Assembly (NCBI GenBank): GCA_040830705.1
Contig: JBFOME010000010.1
Coordinates: 1-64,000, forward strand
DNA: 64,000 nt
Reading direction: 5' to 3'
From: Ruegeria_C sp040830705
Lineage (GTDB): Bacteria; Pseudomonadota; Alphaproteobacteria; Rhodobacterales; Rhodobacteraceae
A program made the position numbers and the translations under genes. A model generated the notes under the pieces. That model was not told the origin of the DNA and did not search any database. It worked only from the letters and a program-made list of their open reading frames with translations. Positions 24,855 to 34,069 of the stretch are shown here, piece by piece. Position 1 is the first letter of the stretch. Each line of letters begins with the position of its first letter.

Positions 24855-26432
24855 CTACCCCGCCGCTGCGATCAACTCGCGCGTGTAGTCGGTCTGCGCG
24901 TTTTCGAACAGCGCCTCCGCCGCGCCGGTTTCGATCACGTCGCCCTGCTTCATCACCACCACCTGGTGCGACATGGCGCGCACGACCTTGAGGTCGTGTG
25001 AAATGAACAGGTAAGCCAGCCCGTATTTCTGCTGTAGGTCCCGCAGCAGGTCCACGATCTGCACCTGCACCGTCATGTCCAGCGCCGAGGTCGGCTCATC
25101 CAGCACCAGCAGCTTGGGTCGCAGCACCATCGCCCGGGCAATGGCAATCCGCTGCCGTTGTCCGCCCGAGAACTCATGCGGGTAGCGATCCATCGCGGCA
25201 GGGTCGAGGCCCACCTCCTCCATCACTTCCGCCACCAACTCGCGGGGCGCGCGATGCGGATCGACCTGGTGGATGGCCAACCCTTCCGAGATGATCTGCG
25301 CGCAAGTCATGCGCGGGCTGAGCGAGCCAAACGGGTCCTGAAACACGATCTGCATGTCCTTGCGCAACCGACGAAGCTCACGCGTCGACCATTTGCGCAC
25401 ATCCTGATCGCGGTAGGTGATGCCGCCCTCGGACGCGATGAGCCGCATGATCGCCAGCGCCAGCGTGGTCTTGCCTGACCCGCTTTCGCCTACGATCCCC
25501 AGCGTTTCACCTGCACGCACCGAAATGGTCGCGTCGTTGACCGCCTTAACGTAGCCCACCGTGCGCTTGAGAAAGCCGCGCTGGATCGGAAACCAGACTT
25601 TGAGATGATCGGTGCGGGCAATCTCTTCCGCGCTTGGGTCAACCGGTTCGGGCGACCCCGACGGCTCTGCCGCGAGCAGTTTCTGTGTATAGGGGTGCTG
25701 CGGATTGTCAAAAATCTTGGTGGTCACGCCGCTCTCGACGATCTCTCCGTCTTTCATCACGCAGACCCGGTCGGCAATGCGCCGGACGATGCCCAGATCA
25801 TGGGTGATGAACAGCATCCCCATATTCTCGGATTTCTGAAGCTCCGCCAGCAATTCCAGTATCTGCGCCTGAATGGTCACATCCAGCGCTGTGGTCGGTT
25901 CATCCGCGATCAGGATGTCGGGCTTGTTGGCCAGCGCCATAGCGATCATCACTCGCTGCCGTTGCCCGCCAGAAAGCTGGTGCGGATAGGCATCCAGACG
26001 TTCCTCGGGATCGCGGATGCCAACCTTGTTCAGCAGTTCCACGATCCGCACCCGCGCCGCGTCACCGGTCACACCCTGATGTAGGGCGAGGCTTTCTGCC
26101 ATCTGCTTCTGAATCGTGTGCAGCGGGTTGAGCGAGGTCATCGGCTCCTGAAAGATGAAGCTGATATCATTGCCGCGCACATCCATCAGGCGTTGTTTCG
26201 AAGCGCCGATCATCTCCTGCCCGTCATAGCTAACCGAGCCTTCGACATTGGCGCTGTCGCCCAGCAGCGACACCGTGCTGAGCGCCGTAACCGATTTGCC
26301 CGAGCCGGACTCACCCACCAGCGCCACCGTCTCACCACGGTCAACGGTGAAGGACACCCCCTTGACCGCCGCCGACAGCTGTCCGTCCTGTTGGAACGAG
26401 ACCCTGAGGTTTTTCACATCCAGCAGACTCAT
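24855..26432 (-). CDS. yejF: peptide ABC transporter, double ATPase (YejF-like)
   Basis: A 525-residue protein with two ABC ATPase domains. Walker A motifs are GESGSGKSVTALS (domain 1) and GESGSGKTTLALA (domain 2); signatures LSGGQRQRV and FSGGQRQRI, with Walker B IADEPTTALD and VLDEPTSALD. Each domain ends in an oligopeptide-transporter-type C-terminal segment. It energises uptake through YejB/YejE. Its start overlaps the yejE stop by four bases (ATGA). Confidence 0.92.
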   Translation of the reverse strand: MSLLDVKNLRVSFQQDGQLSAAVKGVSFTVDRGETVALVGESGSGKSVTALSTVSLLGDSANVEGSVSYDGQEMIGASKQRLMDVRGNDISFIFQEPMTSLNPLHTIQKQMAESLALHQGVTGDAARVRIVELLNKVGIRDPEERLDAYPHQLSGGQRQRVMIAMALANKPDILIADEPTTALDVTIQAQILELLAELQKSENMGMLFITHDLGIVRRIADRVCVMKDGEIVESGVTTKIFDNPQHPYTQKLLAAEPSGSPEPVDPSAEEIARTDHLKVWFPIQRGFLKRTVGYVKAVNDATISVRAGETLGIVGESGSGKTTLALAIMRLIASEGGITYRDQDVRKWSTRELRRLRKDMQIVFQDPFGSLSPRMTCAQIISEGLAIHQVDPHRAPRELVAEVMEEVGLDPAAMDRYPHEFSGGQRQRIAIARAMVLRPKLLVLDEPTSALDMTVQVQIVDLLRDLQQKYGLAYLFISHDLKVVRAMSHQVVVMKQGDVIETGAAEALFENAQTDYTRELIAAAG

Positions 26433-27535
26433 GAAAAGGTCTTCCTCGGGTCAAACGCATCCCGTACGCCTTCGAAGATGAAGACCAGAAGCGATAGCAT
26501 GATGGCGAATGTGAAAAACGCGGTGAAACCCAGCCACGGCGCCTGCAGGTTCTGTTTCGCCTGAAGCGTCAGTTCTCCCAGCGAGGGCGCCGAAGAGGGC
26601 AGGCCGAAACCCAGGAAATCCAGCGAGGCCAGGCCACCGATCGTGCCGGTCACGATGAAGGGCAGGAAGGTCAGCGTCGCCACCATGGCATTGGGCAGCA
26701 TATGGCGGAACATGATCGTCATGTTGCTCACGCCCAGCGCGCGGGCCGCACGCACATATTCCAGATTCCGCGCCCGCAGGAACTCTGCGCGCACAACGCC
26801 CACAAGCCCGGTCCAGCCGAACAGGATCATCAGCGCCACCAGCAGCCAGAAACTTCGTCCCAGAATGGCGAACATGATGATGATGACATAGAGCGACGGC
26901 GTCGCCGACCAGATCTCGATAATCCGCTGGAATATCAGATCCAGCCAGCCGCCGAAGAAGCCCTGGATCGCCCCCGCGAAGATGCCGATCAGGCTGGCCA
27001 CCCCGGTGACCAGCAAGGTGAACAGGATCGACAAGCGGAAGCCATAGATCACCCGCGCCAACACATCGCGTTTCGTGTCGTCTGTGCCCAGCAGGTTCTG
27101 GCCATTGGGCGGCAGCGGGGCCGCACCGGGCCGATCCACAGAGGTGTTGAAGGAATAGGGTATCGGCGGCCAGATGGCCCAGCCCTTCTCGAAACCCTCG
27201 GCCTCGAAGGTACCCGCCTTGATGTCGTCAATGATGCCTTCGGGGTCGTCGAAACACTCTTCCAGACCGCCACTGTCGATCAGGCATTTGACCTCGGGGT
27301 CGCTATAGATCGCTTCGGTCCTGAAATCGCCGCCAAAGGCGGTTTCAGGATAGAATTTGAAGATCGGCGTATAATACTCGCCGCGATATTGCACGAGGAT
27401 CGGTTTGTCGTTGGCGATGAACTCGGCAAACAGCGACAGCCCGAAAATCACCGAAAAGATGATCAGCGACCAATAGGCCCGGCCATTGCGACGGAAATTG
27501 CGCCAGCGGCGCTGGTTGAGAGGGGATAGCGCCAT
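26429..27535 (-). CDS. yejE: peptide ABC transporter permease (YejE-like)
   Basis: A 368-residue permease with an N-terminal helix, an extended periplasmic insert after it (containing KPILVQYRGEYYTPIFKFYPET in part), then five helices. The EAA loop is VRAARALGVSNMTIMFRHMLPNA. The RRWRNFRRNGRAYWSLI N-terminus is typical of YejE. YejABEF imports peptides, including microcin C in enteric bacteria. It starts right after yejB. Confidence 0.92.
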   Translation of the reverse strand: MALSPLNQRRWRNFRRNGRAYWSLIIFSVIFGLSLFAEFIANDKPILVQYRGEYYTPIFKFYPETAFGGDFRTEAIYSDPEVKCLIDSGGLEECFDDPEGIIDDIKAGTFEAEGFEKGWAIWPPIPYSFNTSVDRPGAAPLPPNGQNLLGTDDTKRDVLARVIYGFRLSILFTLLVTGVASLIGIFAGAIQGFFGGWLDLIFQRIIEIWSATPSLYVIIIMFAILGRSFWLLVALMILFGWTGLVGVVRAEFLRARNLEYVRAARALGVSNMTIMFRHMLPNAMVATLTFLPFIVTGTIGGLASLDFLGFGLPSSAPSLGELTLQAKQNLQAPWLGFTAFFTFAIMLSLLVFIFEGVRDAFDPRKTFS

Positions 27536-28618
27536 CTACCCCTCCCGGCTTTCGAAGTCGATGCGCGGATCGACCAGCACATACATAAGGTCGCTGATGA
27601 TACCGACAACCAGCCCCAGCAGGCCGAAGATGAAGAGCGTACCGAAAATCACCGGGTAGTCGCGGGCTACGGCGGCCTCAAAGCCCAGCCGACCAAGACC
27701 ATCGAGCGAGAAGATCGTCTCGATGATGATCGAGCCGCCAAAGAACACGCCGATGAACACCGCCGGAAAGCCCGCGATCACGATCAGCATCGCGTTGCGG
27801 AACACGTGGCCATAAAGCACCTTTTGTTCGCTCAACCCCTTGGCGCGGGCGGTCATCACATAGTGTTTCTTGATCTCGTCCAGAAACGAGTTCTTGGTCA
27901 GCAGCGTCAGCGTCGCAAAGGCCGCGATGGTCGAGGCCAGAACCGGCAGCGTGATATGCCAGAAATAATCCAGCACCTTGCCGGTCAGGCTGAGACTATC
28001 CCAATTGTCGGAGGTTAGCCCGCGCAGCGGGAATATCTGCCAGTAGGAGCCACCAGCGAAGAGGACCAGCAACAGGATCGCAAAAAGAAATCCAGGAATA
28101 GCATAGGCCACGATGATCGCACCGCTGGTCCAGGTATCGAACGAGGACCCGTCGCGTACCGCCTTGCGGATACCCAGTGGGATCGAGATCAGATAGGCGA
28201 TCAGGGTCGACCAAAGCCCCAGCGAGATCGAGACCGGCATCTTTTCCAGCACCAGATCAATGACGCTGATCGAGCGGAAATAACTCTGCCCGAAATCCAG
28301 CGTCAGATAGTTGCCCATCATGCCCAGGAACCGCTCAAGCGGCGGTTTGTCGAAGCCGAATTCCTTTTCCAGTTCCGCTATGAATTCCGGCGGCAACCCA
28401 CGGGCGCCGATATATTGCTCATCCCCGCCCTGTGGCTCGGGGCTTGACCCCTCGCCGCCGGCAAACCCGGCAAAAACATCGCCCTGTCCTTCGATCTGGG
28501 CAATGATCTGCTCGATCGGGCCACCCGGCACAAATTGCACCAGAGTGAAGTTCATGATCATGATGCCCAGCAGGGTCGGAATGACCAGCAACAGGCGTCT
28601 TAGGATATAGGCGCCCAT
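27536..28618 (-). CDS. yejB: peptide ABC transporter permease (YejB-like)
   Basis: A 360-residue permease. N-terminal MGAYILRRLLLVIPTLLGIM is the DppB-type first helix, followed by NFTLVQFVPGGPIEQI. A long periplasmic segment (about 45-105) distinguishes YejB from DppB. The EAA loop is MTARAKGLSEQKVLYGHVFRNA (parts). It pairs with YejE to form the channel and begins one base after the yejA stop. Confidence 0.92.
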   Translation of the reverse strand: MGAYILRRLLLVIPTLLGIMIMNFTLVQFVPGGPIEQIIAQIEGQGDVFAGFAGGEGSSPEPQGGDEQYIGARGLPPEFIAELEKEFGFDKPPLERFLGMMGNYLTLDFGQSYFRSISVIDLVLEKMPVSISLGLWSTLIAYLISIPLGIRKAVRDGSSFDTWTSGAIIVAYAIPGFLFAILLLVLFAGGSYWQIFPLRGLTSDNWDSLSLTGKVLDYFWHITLPVLASTIAAFATLTLLTKNSFLDEIKKHYVMTARAKGLSEQKVLYGHVFRNAMLIVIAGFPAVFIGVFFGGSIIIETIFSLDGLGRLGFEAAVARDYPVIFGTLFIFGLLGLVVGIISDLMYVLVDPRIDFESREG

Positions 28619-28619
28619 G

Positions 28620-30536
28620 TTACCGCAGCGCGCCTTCTGCCTTTAGCTTGGCGGCCTTTTCCTCATCGACCCACCACAGATCAAGATGGCCTAGCGAGAA
28701 AGGCGGCAGCGTTTCAGGGTATTCATACATGTTGTAGTAAGCCACCCAGTAATTCGCCACATACCCGTCGGGGATAACAAAGAACTCATAGCGCAGCGAC
28801 CGGTCCAGCGCCATCAGCGCGGCATCCTGCTGGTTCTGGTTGGTTGTGTCGAAAGAGGCCTCGATGATCGCGTCGACCAACGGGCTTGCCAGGCCGGCCG
28901 GATTGAACAGGCTGAACTCGGCTTCCTTGGAGCCATACATCTGGCTCAGCCCGCCGCCAGTGGACAAGAACGCGCCATAGCGGTTCGAATAGACCATGTC
29001 ATAGTCGCGTTCGCGGCTGCGCAGCGTGTATTGCGCCGGATCGATCTTGTCGGCCTTGGCATCCACGCCCAGCGCCTGCAGGTTCTGTACGTAAGTCTCG
29101 ATCATTGTGGTGATCGAGGTCGGCAGACTGGAGGGGTAAGGGATTTCAACCTTCAGCGTTTGGCCCTCGGCGTTGCGCCGCAAGTTGCCCGCGCCCACTT
29201 CCCATCCGGCCTCGTCGAGCATTCGCGATGCCTCGCGCAGATTGCGGCGGTCGTTCAGTCTGGCGGGGCGTGATTCATGCTGCAGCAGCGCAGGTTCCGA
29301 GAGCATTTCCTCGGGCACAACATCCCCGAGCGACTTCAGAAACGCCAGTTCGTCGCCCTCGGGCGTGCCGGTTGCCTCCAAGTGGGTGCCCTGAACAAAG
29401 GAGTTGCGCTGAGAATTCAGGCCGAACATCAGCGATTCATTGGCCCATTCGAAATTGAATGCCAGCGCCAAAGCCTCGCGCACCTTCTTATCGGCGAATT
29501 GCGGCTTGCCCAGATTGAAGACAAAGCCAGATGGTGTGGGCGGGCTGCGATCGGGAATCTCATCCTTGACCACTTGTCCGTTTTGGACCTTAGGGAAATC
29601 ATAGCTGGTCGCCCAAATCTTGGGATCGCTTTCGATCCGGTAGGTGTAGACCCCTGCCTTGAATGCCTCGAAGGCGGCGGTCTGATCGGCGAAATACTCA
29701 ACCCGGATGGTGTCGAAATTGTTGCGCCCGACATTGAAAGGCAGATCCTTGCCCCAATAATCGTCCCGCCGCTTGTAAACGATCCGACGATTGATGTCGT
29801 AGCTGTCGAGCTTGTAGGGGCCGGAACCAACGGCAACCTCCAAACGCGGTTCATCCAGACGCCGGGATTCATCCGCTTCGAACCACGCCTTCGAGAAAAC
29901 GGTCGTATTGCCCACTGTTTCGATCAGACTGCGGCGGCTGACCTCGGGGTTGAAGGTGAATTTCACCGTATGATCATCCAATGCTTCGGCCCCGGTGACC
30001 ATATGGCCCACAGCCTGCGCGTATGACGGCAGGCCTTGGGTAATGAACAGTTTATGGCTGTAGACAACGTCATGGGCCGTCACGGGCGTGCCGTCCCAGA
30101 ATGTCGCCTCGGGCCGCATATGAAAGATCACATAGTTGCGGTCCTTGTCATATTCGAGGCTCTTGGCAAGAACACCATAATATTGCCCAACCGTATCGCT
30201 GCTGCTTTCGATCAGACTGTCGTACTGGATCGAGGTCAGCGCCCCGGCCCGACCCTTGCGCGAATAAGGGTTGAGCGAATCGAATGTGCCAGAAGCCGCA
30301 AGCGACATCTCGCCCCCCTTCGGGGCGTCCGGATTCACATAGTTCAGATGTGGATAGTCTTCGGGGTAGTCCAGATTACCGAAATAGGAATACCCGTGGC
30401 TGCGCACGACCTCGTCATTGGCTTTCAACAACGTCGCGCCACCAAAGAACAAAGCAACCGATAGCCCCAAAACACCAGCAAACCTTAACCTAGCGTCCAA
30501 GACACCCTCACGGGCTGCGGCATAGCGGGTCTTCAT
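28620..30536 (-). CDS. yejA: peptide-binding protein of the ABC transporter (YejA-like)
   Basis: A 638-residue SBP_bac_5 protein. A signal peptide with core FAGVLGLSVALFFGGATLLKA leads to HGYSYFGNLDYPEDYPHLNYVNPDAPKGG, partly cited, which is the YejA opening. It captures peptides in the periplasm. The frame is open 27 codons upstream; I chose MKTRYAAAREG at 30536 because GAGAGG lies about nine bases before it and the signal peptide fits. First gene of a four-gene minus-strand operon. Confidence 0.9.
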   Translation of the reverse strand: MKTRYAAAREGVLDARLRFAGVLGLSVALFFGGATLLKANDEVVRSHGYSYFGNLDYPEDYPHLNYVNPDAPKGGEMSLAASGTFDSLNPYSRKGRAGALTSIQYDSLIESSSDTVGQYYGVLAKSLEYDKDRNYVIFHMRPEATFWDGTPVTAHDVVYSHKLFITQGLPSYAQAVGHMVTGAEALDDHTVKFTFNPEVSRRSLIETVGNTTVFSKAWFEADESRRLDEPRLEVAVGSGPYKLDSYDINRRIVYKRRDDYWGKDLPFNVGRNNFDTIRVEYFADQTAAFEAFKAGVYTYRIESDPKIWATSYDFPKVQNGQVVKDEIPDRSPPTPSGFVFNLGKPQFADKKVREALALAFNFEWANESLMFGLNSQRNSFVQGTHLEATGTPEGDELAFLKSLGDVVPEEMLSEPALLQHESRPARLNDRRNLREASRMLDEAGWEVGAGNLRRNAEGQTLKVEIPYPSSLPTSITTMIETYVQNLQALGVDAKADKIDPAQYTLRSRERDYDMVYSNRYGAFLSTGGGLSQMYGSKEAEFSLFNPAGLASPLVDAIIEASFDTTNQNQQDAALMALDRSLRYEFFVIPDGYVANYWVAYYNMYEYPETLPPFSLGHLDLWWVDEEKAAKLKAEGALR

Positions 30537-30660
30537 CGGCTCATCCTCTCCGGTCTGGTTGGCGTTAAGGGCCAATCTTGCTTGTGCTAGAAAATGGTCC
30601 AGCGTTTCAAGTTTCAAGTTTAGAACACGTGATCACTTCGTGAAGAAGCGTTAATGAACG

Positions 30661-30690
30661 AAAAAGGGCCGCTGCAACGGCAGCGACCCC
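30661..30690 (-). terminator. Rho-independent terminator of the cytochrome c gene
   Basis: Minus-strand GGGGTCGCTGC pairs with GCAGCGGCCC around a short loop and is followed by TTTTT. It lies about 23 bases after the cytochrome c stop. A-rich sequence on the other side could let it also work on the plus strand. Confidence 0.85.
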
Positions 30691-30713
30691 TAAAAAACTC
30701 GATCTGTTCCGGC

Positions 30714-31220
30714 TCAGTTGTCGAGACTGTCCAGATAAGCAATCAGATTGATACGATCGCTTTGCTTCTTCAGGCCGGCAAAGGCCATCGACGTACCCGA
30801 GACCGAGGCCTTGGGGTTAGCAATGAAGGCATCCAGCTCTTCCACGGTCCAGTCGCCACCCTTGCCCTGCATGGCAGAGGAATATCCAAACCCGGCAGCC
30901 GATGCGACCGGACGGCCCACGACGCCATAAAGATAAGGCCCGGTGCCATTGGCGCCATCTTCCAGCTTGTGGCAGGCTTGGCACTTCTTGAACTGGCTCG
31001 CGCCCTTGTCGATATCGGCGGCCATCATCATCTCATCGAAGTTGACTTCTTCGGCCTCGCTGACCGTGTCGTTGCCTTCCAGCGGCTCGACAATATAGGC
31101 GGCCTCACCATGGCCATCTACGTGGTAGATCACCTCTGCAGCCCATTTCCCGAGTAGAAATACCAAAAAGGCGCCAAAGAAGCCTGCAGCGGCCTTGGTA
31201 ACTGTCATCGTGTCGAACAT
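30714..31220 (-). CDS. membrane-anchored cytochrome c
   Basis: A 168-residue class I cytochrome c with an uncleaved N-terminal anchor (KAAAGFFGAFLVFLLGKWAAE), an acidic linker, heme motif CQACHKL and methionine ligand in GTSMAFAGLKK. It resembles cytochrome c-y/c552-type proteins that carry electrons from the bc1 complex to oxidases, so it may feed the cbb3 oxidase in this window. Start uncertain: MFDTMTVTK at 31220 or an ATG five codons upstream; neither has a clear ribosome site. Confidence 0.88.
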   Translation of the reverse strand: MFDTMTVTKAAAGFFGAFLVFLLGKWAAEVIYHVDGHGEAAYIVEPLEGNDTVSEAEEVNFDEMMMAADIDKGASQFKKCQACHKLEDGANGTGPYLYGVVGRPVASAAGFGYSSAMQGKGGDWTVEELDAFIANPKASVSGTSMAFAGLKKQSDRINLIAYLDSLDN

Positions 31221-31341
31221 TGATCGCGAGTCCATTTCAGCTGTCTGCGCAGGTGTCTAAGGCTTCCCCTCGCAAGAGGCAAGGTATAGACAGCGCGACC
31301 AAATGCCCAATTCACGGGCTTGTTGCATGGAAGCCTATCAA

Positions 31342-32175
31342 ATGACCAATCGCATCGCATTTCAGGGGGAACCCGGCGCCTATAGCCACGAAGCCTGCCG
31401 CGACGCCCGGCCCGGGATGGAGCCGCTGCCCTGCCGCACCTTCGAGGACGTGATCGAAGCGGTGCGTGGCGGCGATGCCGATCTGGCCATGTTGCCGGTT
31501 GAAAACACCACCTATGGCCGCGTCGCCGATATCCACCGGCTGCTGCCCCATAGCGGTCTGCATATCATCGACGAGGCTTTTGTACGCGTCCATATCAACC
31601 TGCTGGCCGTGCCCGGCACCACGCTGGATCAGGTACGCGAGGCGCATTCGCATCTGGTCCTGCTGCCGCAATGCGCAGGTTTTCTGCGCAAACACGGGAT
31701 CACCGGGCGGGTGAGCCCCGACAATGCCCGCGCCGCACGCGAGATCGCCGAGCGCAGCGAACCCGCGGTTGCGGCGCTGGCCAGCGAATTGGCGGGCGAA
31801 ATCTACGGGCTCGATGTACTGGCACGCCATATCGAGGATCAGGGCAACAACACGACACGGTTTCTGATCATGTCGCGTGAGGCTGATATGACGCGCCGGG
31901 GCGATCATGGCATGATCACTTCATTTGTGTTTCAGGTCCGCAACATACCCGCCGCGCTTTACAAGGCGATGGGCGGTTTCGCGACCAATGGCGTCAACAT
32001 GACCAAGCTGGAAAGCTACATGGTCGACGGGTCCTTCACCGCGACACAGTTTTATGCCGATATCGAAGGGCATCCCGACGATGCAAACGTGAAGCTGGCA
32101 CTGGACGAGCTGTCTTATTTTACCGCCGAGCTAGAGATCCTGGGCGTCTACCCCGCCACGCGCCAGCGCGGCTGA
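31342..32175 (+). CDS. pheA: prephenate dehydratase
   Basis: A 277-residue monofunctional prephenate dehydratase, converting prephenate to phenylpyruvate for phenylalanine synthesis. RIAFQGEPGAYSHEA opens the catalytic domain; LPVENTTYGRVADI and NNTTRFLIMSRE (the TRF motif) follow. The C-terminal ACT domain has GGFATNGVNMTKLESYMVDG, the phenylalanine-sensing ESRP-like region. The frame extends 13 codons upstream, but MTNRIAFQG is the family start. Confidence 0.93.
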   Translation: MTNRIAFQGEPGAYSHEACRDARPGMEPLPCRTFEDVIEAVRGGDADLAMLPVENTTYGRVADIHRLLPHSGLHIIDEAFVRVHINLLAVPGTTLDQVREAHSHLVLLPQCAGFLRKHGITGRVSPDNARAAREIAERSEPAVAALASELAGEIYGLDVLARHIEDQGNNTTRFLIMSREADMTRRGDHGMITSFVFQVRNIPAALYKAMGGFATNGVNMTKLESYMVDGSFTATQFYADIEGHPDDANVKLALDELSYFTAELEILGVYPATRQRG

Positions 32176-32183
32176 ACGGGGTG

Positions 32184-32651
32184 TCACCTTGATCGGGCGC
32201 GACGGTTTTCCATGTCCCGGGCAAATTCACCCAGCCGCTTCTTGAACCGCCGATTCAGGTTGCGCCGGGCCAGTTTCAGCGACTGCACAAACAACCGCGC
32301 GGGCAATGTGTTCGGCCGCAGCTTGAGCTTCAGATGCAAGCGGGTGCGCTGCGGAGACAAAGGCATCAACTCTACCAGCATCGTGCTTTCGATGCCTTTG
32401 GTAGACGAATCGATCTGCATCAGATTGGGCCTGTCATACCTGCATAACACTAGATGCAGGTTGCGCGGTTTGCCGCGCAGTTGAAACGCCGCCTGCCATT
32501 CCAGACCGCGCATCGCACGCGAATGATCGTTCAACCGCCGGACATCAATCCCGCGTCGGATCGCATTGCGTTCAAAGCTCTCGAACTCCGACAACATGTC
32601 GAACACTTGGTCGATCGGCGCTTCGATATCCTCGGTTCCTGAAATCTGCAT
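32184..32651 (-). CDS. SRPBCC (START-like) family protein
   Basis: A 155-residue protein with a START-like fold signature: EDIEAPIDQVFDMLSEFESFER at the start, then GLEWQAAFQLRGKPR, ending in a basic helix RRNLNRRFKKRLGEFARDMENR (parts). Members bind hydrophobic ligands or act as coenzyme Q-type chaperones, but this one has no assigned role. AGGA lies six bases upstream of the ATG. Converges on pheA. Confidence 0.75.
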   Translation of the reverse strand: MQISGTEDIEAPIDQVFDMLSEFESFERNAIRRGIDVRRLNDHSRAMRGLEWQAAFQLRGKPRNLHLVLCRYDRPNLMQIDSSTKGIESTMLVELMPLSPQRTRLHLKLKLRPNTLPARLFVQSLKLARRNLNRRFKKRLGEFARDMENRRARSR

Positions 32652-32687
32652 GAAGATCCTGCGTCTGTCGGTTTGCCGAGTTTTGCC

Positions 32688-33659
32688 TCAATCCAACCTA
32701 TCCGCAAGCCAGTTACGAATCAGGAAATGAGCGATTGAACCCGCGCGGGCGGGTTTGATCTCAGGGCTCTCCCCCGCAAAGATCTGAAGCATCTCGGATC
32801 GCGTCACCCAAAGCGCATCCTCGATCTCTGCCGGATCAATCGCGATCTCGCGTGACAGCGCCTCACCGGCGCATCCCACCATCAGTGAGGCCGGAAACGG
32901 CCAAGGCTGGCTCGCCAGATAAGACACCTGCCCGACCGGAACCCCGGCCTCTTCCGCCACTTCGCGGCGTACAGCCGCTTCCAGCGTCTCGCCCGGCTCC
33001 ACAAATCCAGCAAGCAGCGAATACATCCCCTCGGGCCAACCAGGCGAACGCCCCATCAGCACCGAGTTGCCGTGGGTGATCAACATAATCACCACGGGAT
33101 CGGTGCGTGGAAAGTGGTGCCCGCCACAACTTGGGCAGGTACGTTGCCAACCGCCCTGTACCATCTCGCTTTCTGCCCCGCACCGGGCGCAGAACCGGTG
33201 GGTTTCGTGCCAGCTGAAAAGCGCACGTGCGGTGGCTGCCAGTTCCGCCTCGCGCGGGTCGAGTGCCGTCATCATCCGCCGCAACTCGCAAAAAACCTGC
33301 CCCTCAGGCAGGTCGGGATGTTGCTGTTGGCTTGGGTCGTGGAAAGCACCCACCGTCTCCATCTCAGCGGCATCTGGGGCCCAGTCCGAGATGTCGCAGG
33401 CAAAATGCGGTGCGCCGTCCTCGGCGGTGCCCAGAAAAACCCGTGGAACCGAAGGCCCGGCAATCAACGGGTGGTCGGACGCCAGATGGGGCAGAACCGG
33501 CACAGCATCGGGTTGCATCAGCACCTTACCGCGCCAAAGCAGGTGATATCTGGCACCGTCGTGGCGCGCCAGTTGCGCCAGCGCCGCAGGGTCCGTGCGC
33601 TGATGCGCGGAGCGATTGAGGCCCGACCCGCCAAAGGTCACCTGTTCGGCATGTTTCAT
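32688..33659 (-). CDS. nudC: NAD(+) diphosphatase NudC
   Basis: A 323-residue Nudix hydrolase that cleaves NADH (or NAD-capped RNA). The zinc ribbon CARCGAESEMVQGGWQRTCPSC (parts) precedes the Nudix box GFVEPGETLEAAVRREVAEEAGV, and SQPWPFPASLMVG is the SQPWPFPxS motif that defines the NudC subgroup. The start is taken at MKHAEQVTF; 20 further codons are open upstream and the ribosome site is weak. Confidence 0.93.
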   Translation of the reverse strand: MKHAEQVTFGGSGLNRSAHQRTDPAALAQLARHDGARYHLLWRGKVLMQPDAVPVLPHLASDHPLIAGPSVPRVFLGTAEDGAPHFACDISDWAPDAAEMETVGAFHDPSQQQHPDLPEGQVFCELRRMMTALDPREAELAATARALFSWHETHRFCARCGAESEMVQGGWQRTCPSCGGHHFPRTDPVVIMLITHGNSVLMGRSPGWPEGMYSLLAGFVEPGETLEAAVRREVAEEAGVPVGQVSYLASQPWPFPASLMVGCAGEALSREIAIDPAEIEDALWVTRSEMLQIFAGESPEIKPARAGSIAHFLIRNWLADRLD

Positions 33660-33773
33660 GATTTGCGTTCCCGTTCGCGTGTTGCCAACAGGGCTGCCAC
33701 TTATGCCGACCAAGAGCAATGCTGATCATGAGAGCGACCCGAAAATCTCACCGGAACACGGCGGCGACTCACC

Positions 33774-33802
33774 TTGCCAAATCCGCCGAACCCGCCTATA
33801 TC
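33774..33802 (+). promoter_or_regulatory. promoter of the SRP RNA gene
   Basis: TTGCCA (33774-33779), a 17-base spacer and TATATC (33797-33802) form a good housekeeping promoter. The predicted start lies 7-8 bases downstream, at the 5' end of the SRP RNA. Confidence 0.75.
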
Positions 33803-33809
33803 GACGCCT

Positions 33810-33909
33810 GAGAGGTTGGCGCGGGCGAGCGCCTCGCCAACCTGGTCAGGTCCGGAAGGAAGCAGCCACAACGAGCCCCGCTTGGGTCGATGTCCAACCT
33901 CTCACTTTT
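33810..33909 (+). ncRNA. ffs: signal recognition particle 4.5S RNA
   Basis: The conserved SRP domain IV loop GGTCAGGTCCGGAAGGAAGC is at 33844-33863. Terminal arms GAGAGGTTGG (33810-33819) and CCAACCTCTC (33894-33903) pair perfectly, and a T5 run follows. About 94 nucleotides, a bacterial small-type SRP RNA that binds Ffh. dnaX, a frequent neighbour, is not adjacent. Confidence 0.96.
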
Positions 33910-34069
33910 TCTCAAAGATTGATCGTGAAGCGTAGACACCGCCCAGGGCGTTTCTGACGGCCTTCGCCCCAACCCGCCAGACACGCGACATATCCGGCGG
34001 CTCCCGAAATGACATATGGCGCAGAAAGGCCACCTGGCCTAAGACAGGGCCAATCGGAGAGCAGCAACT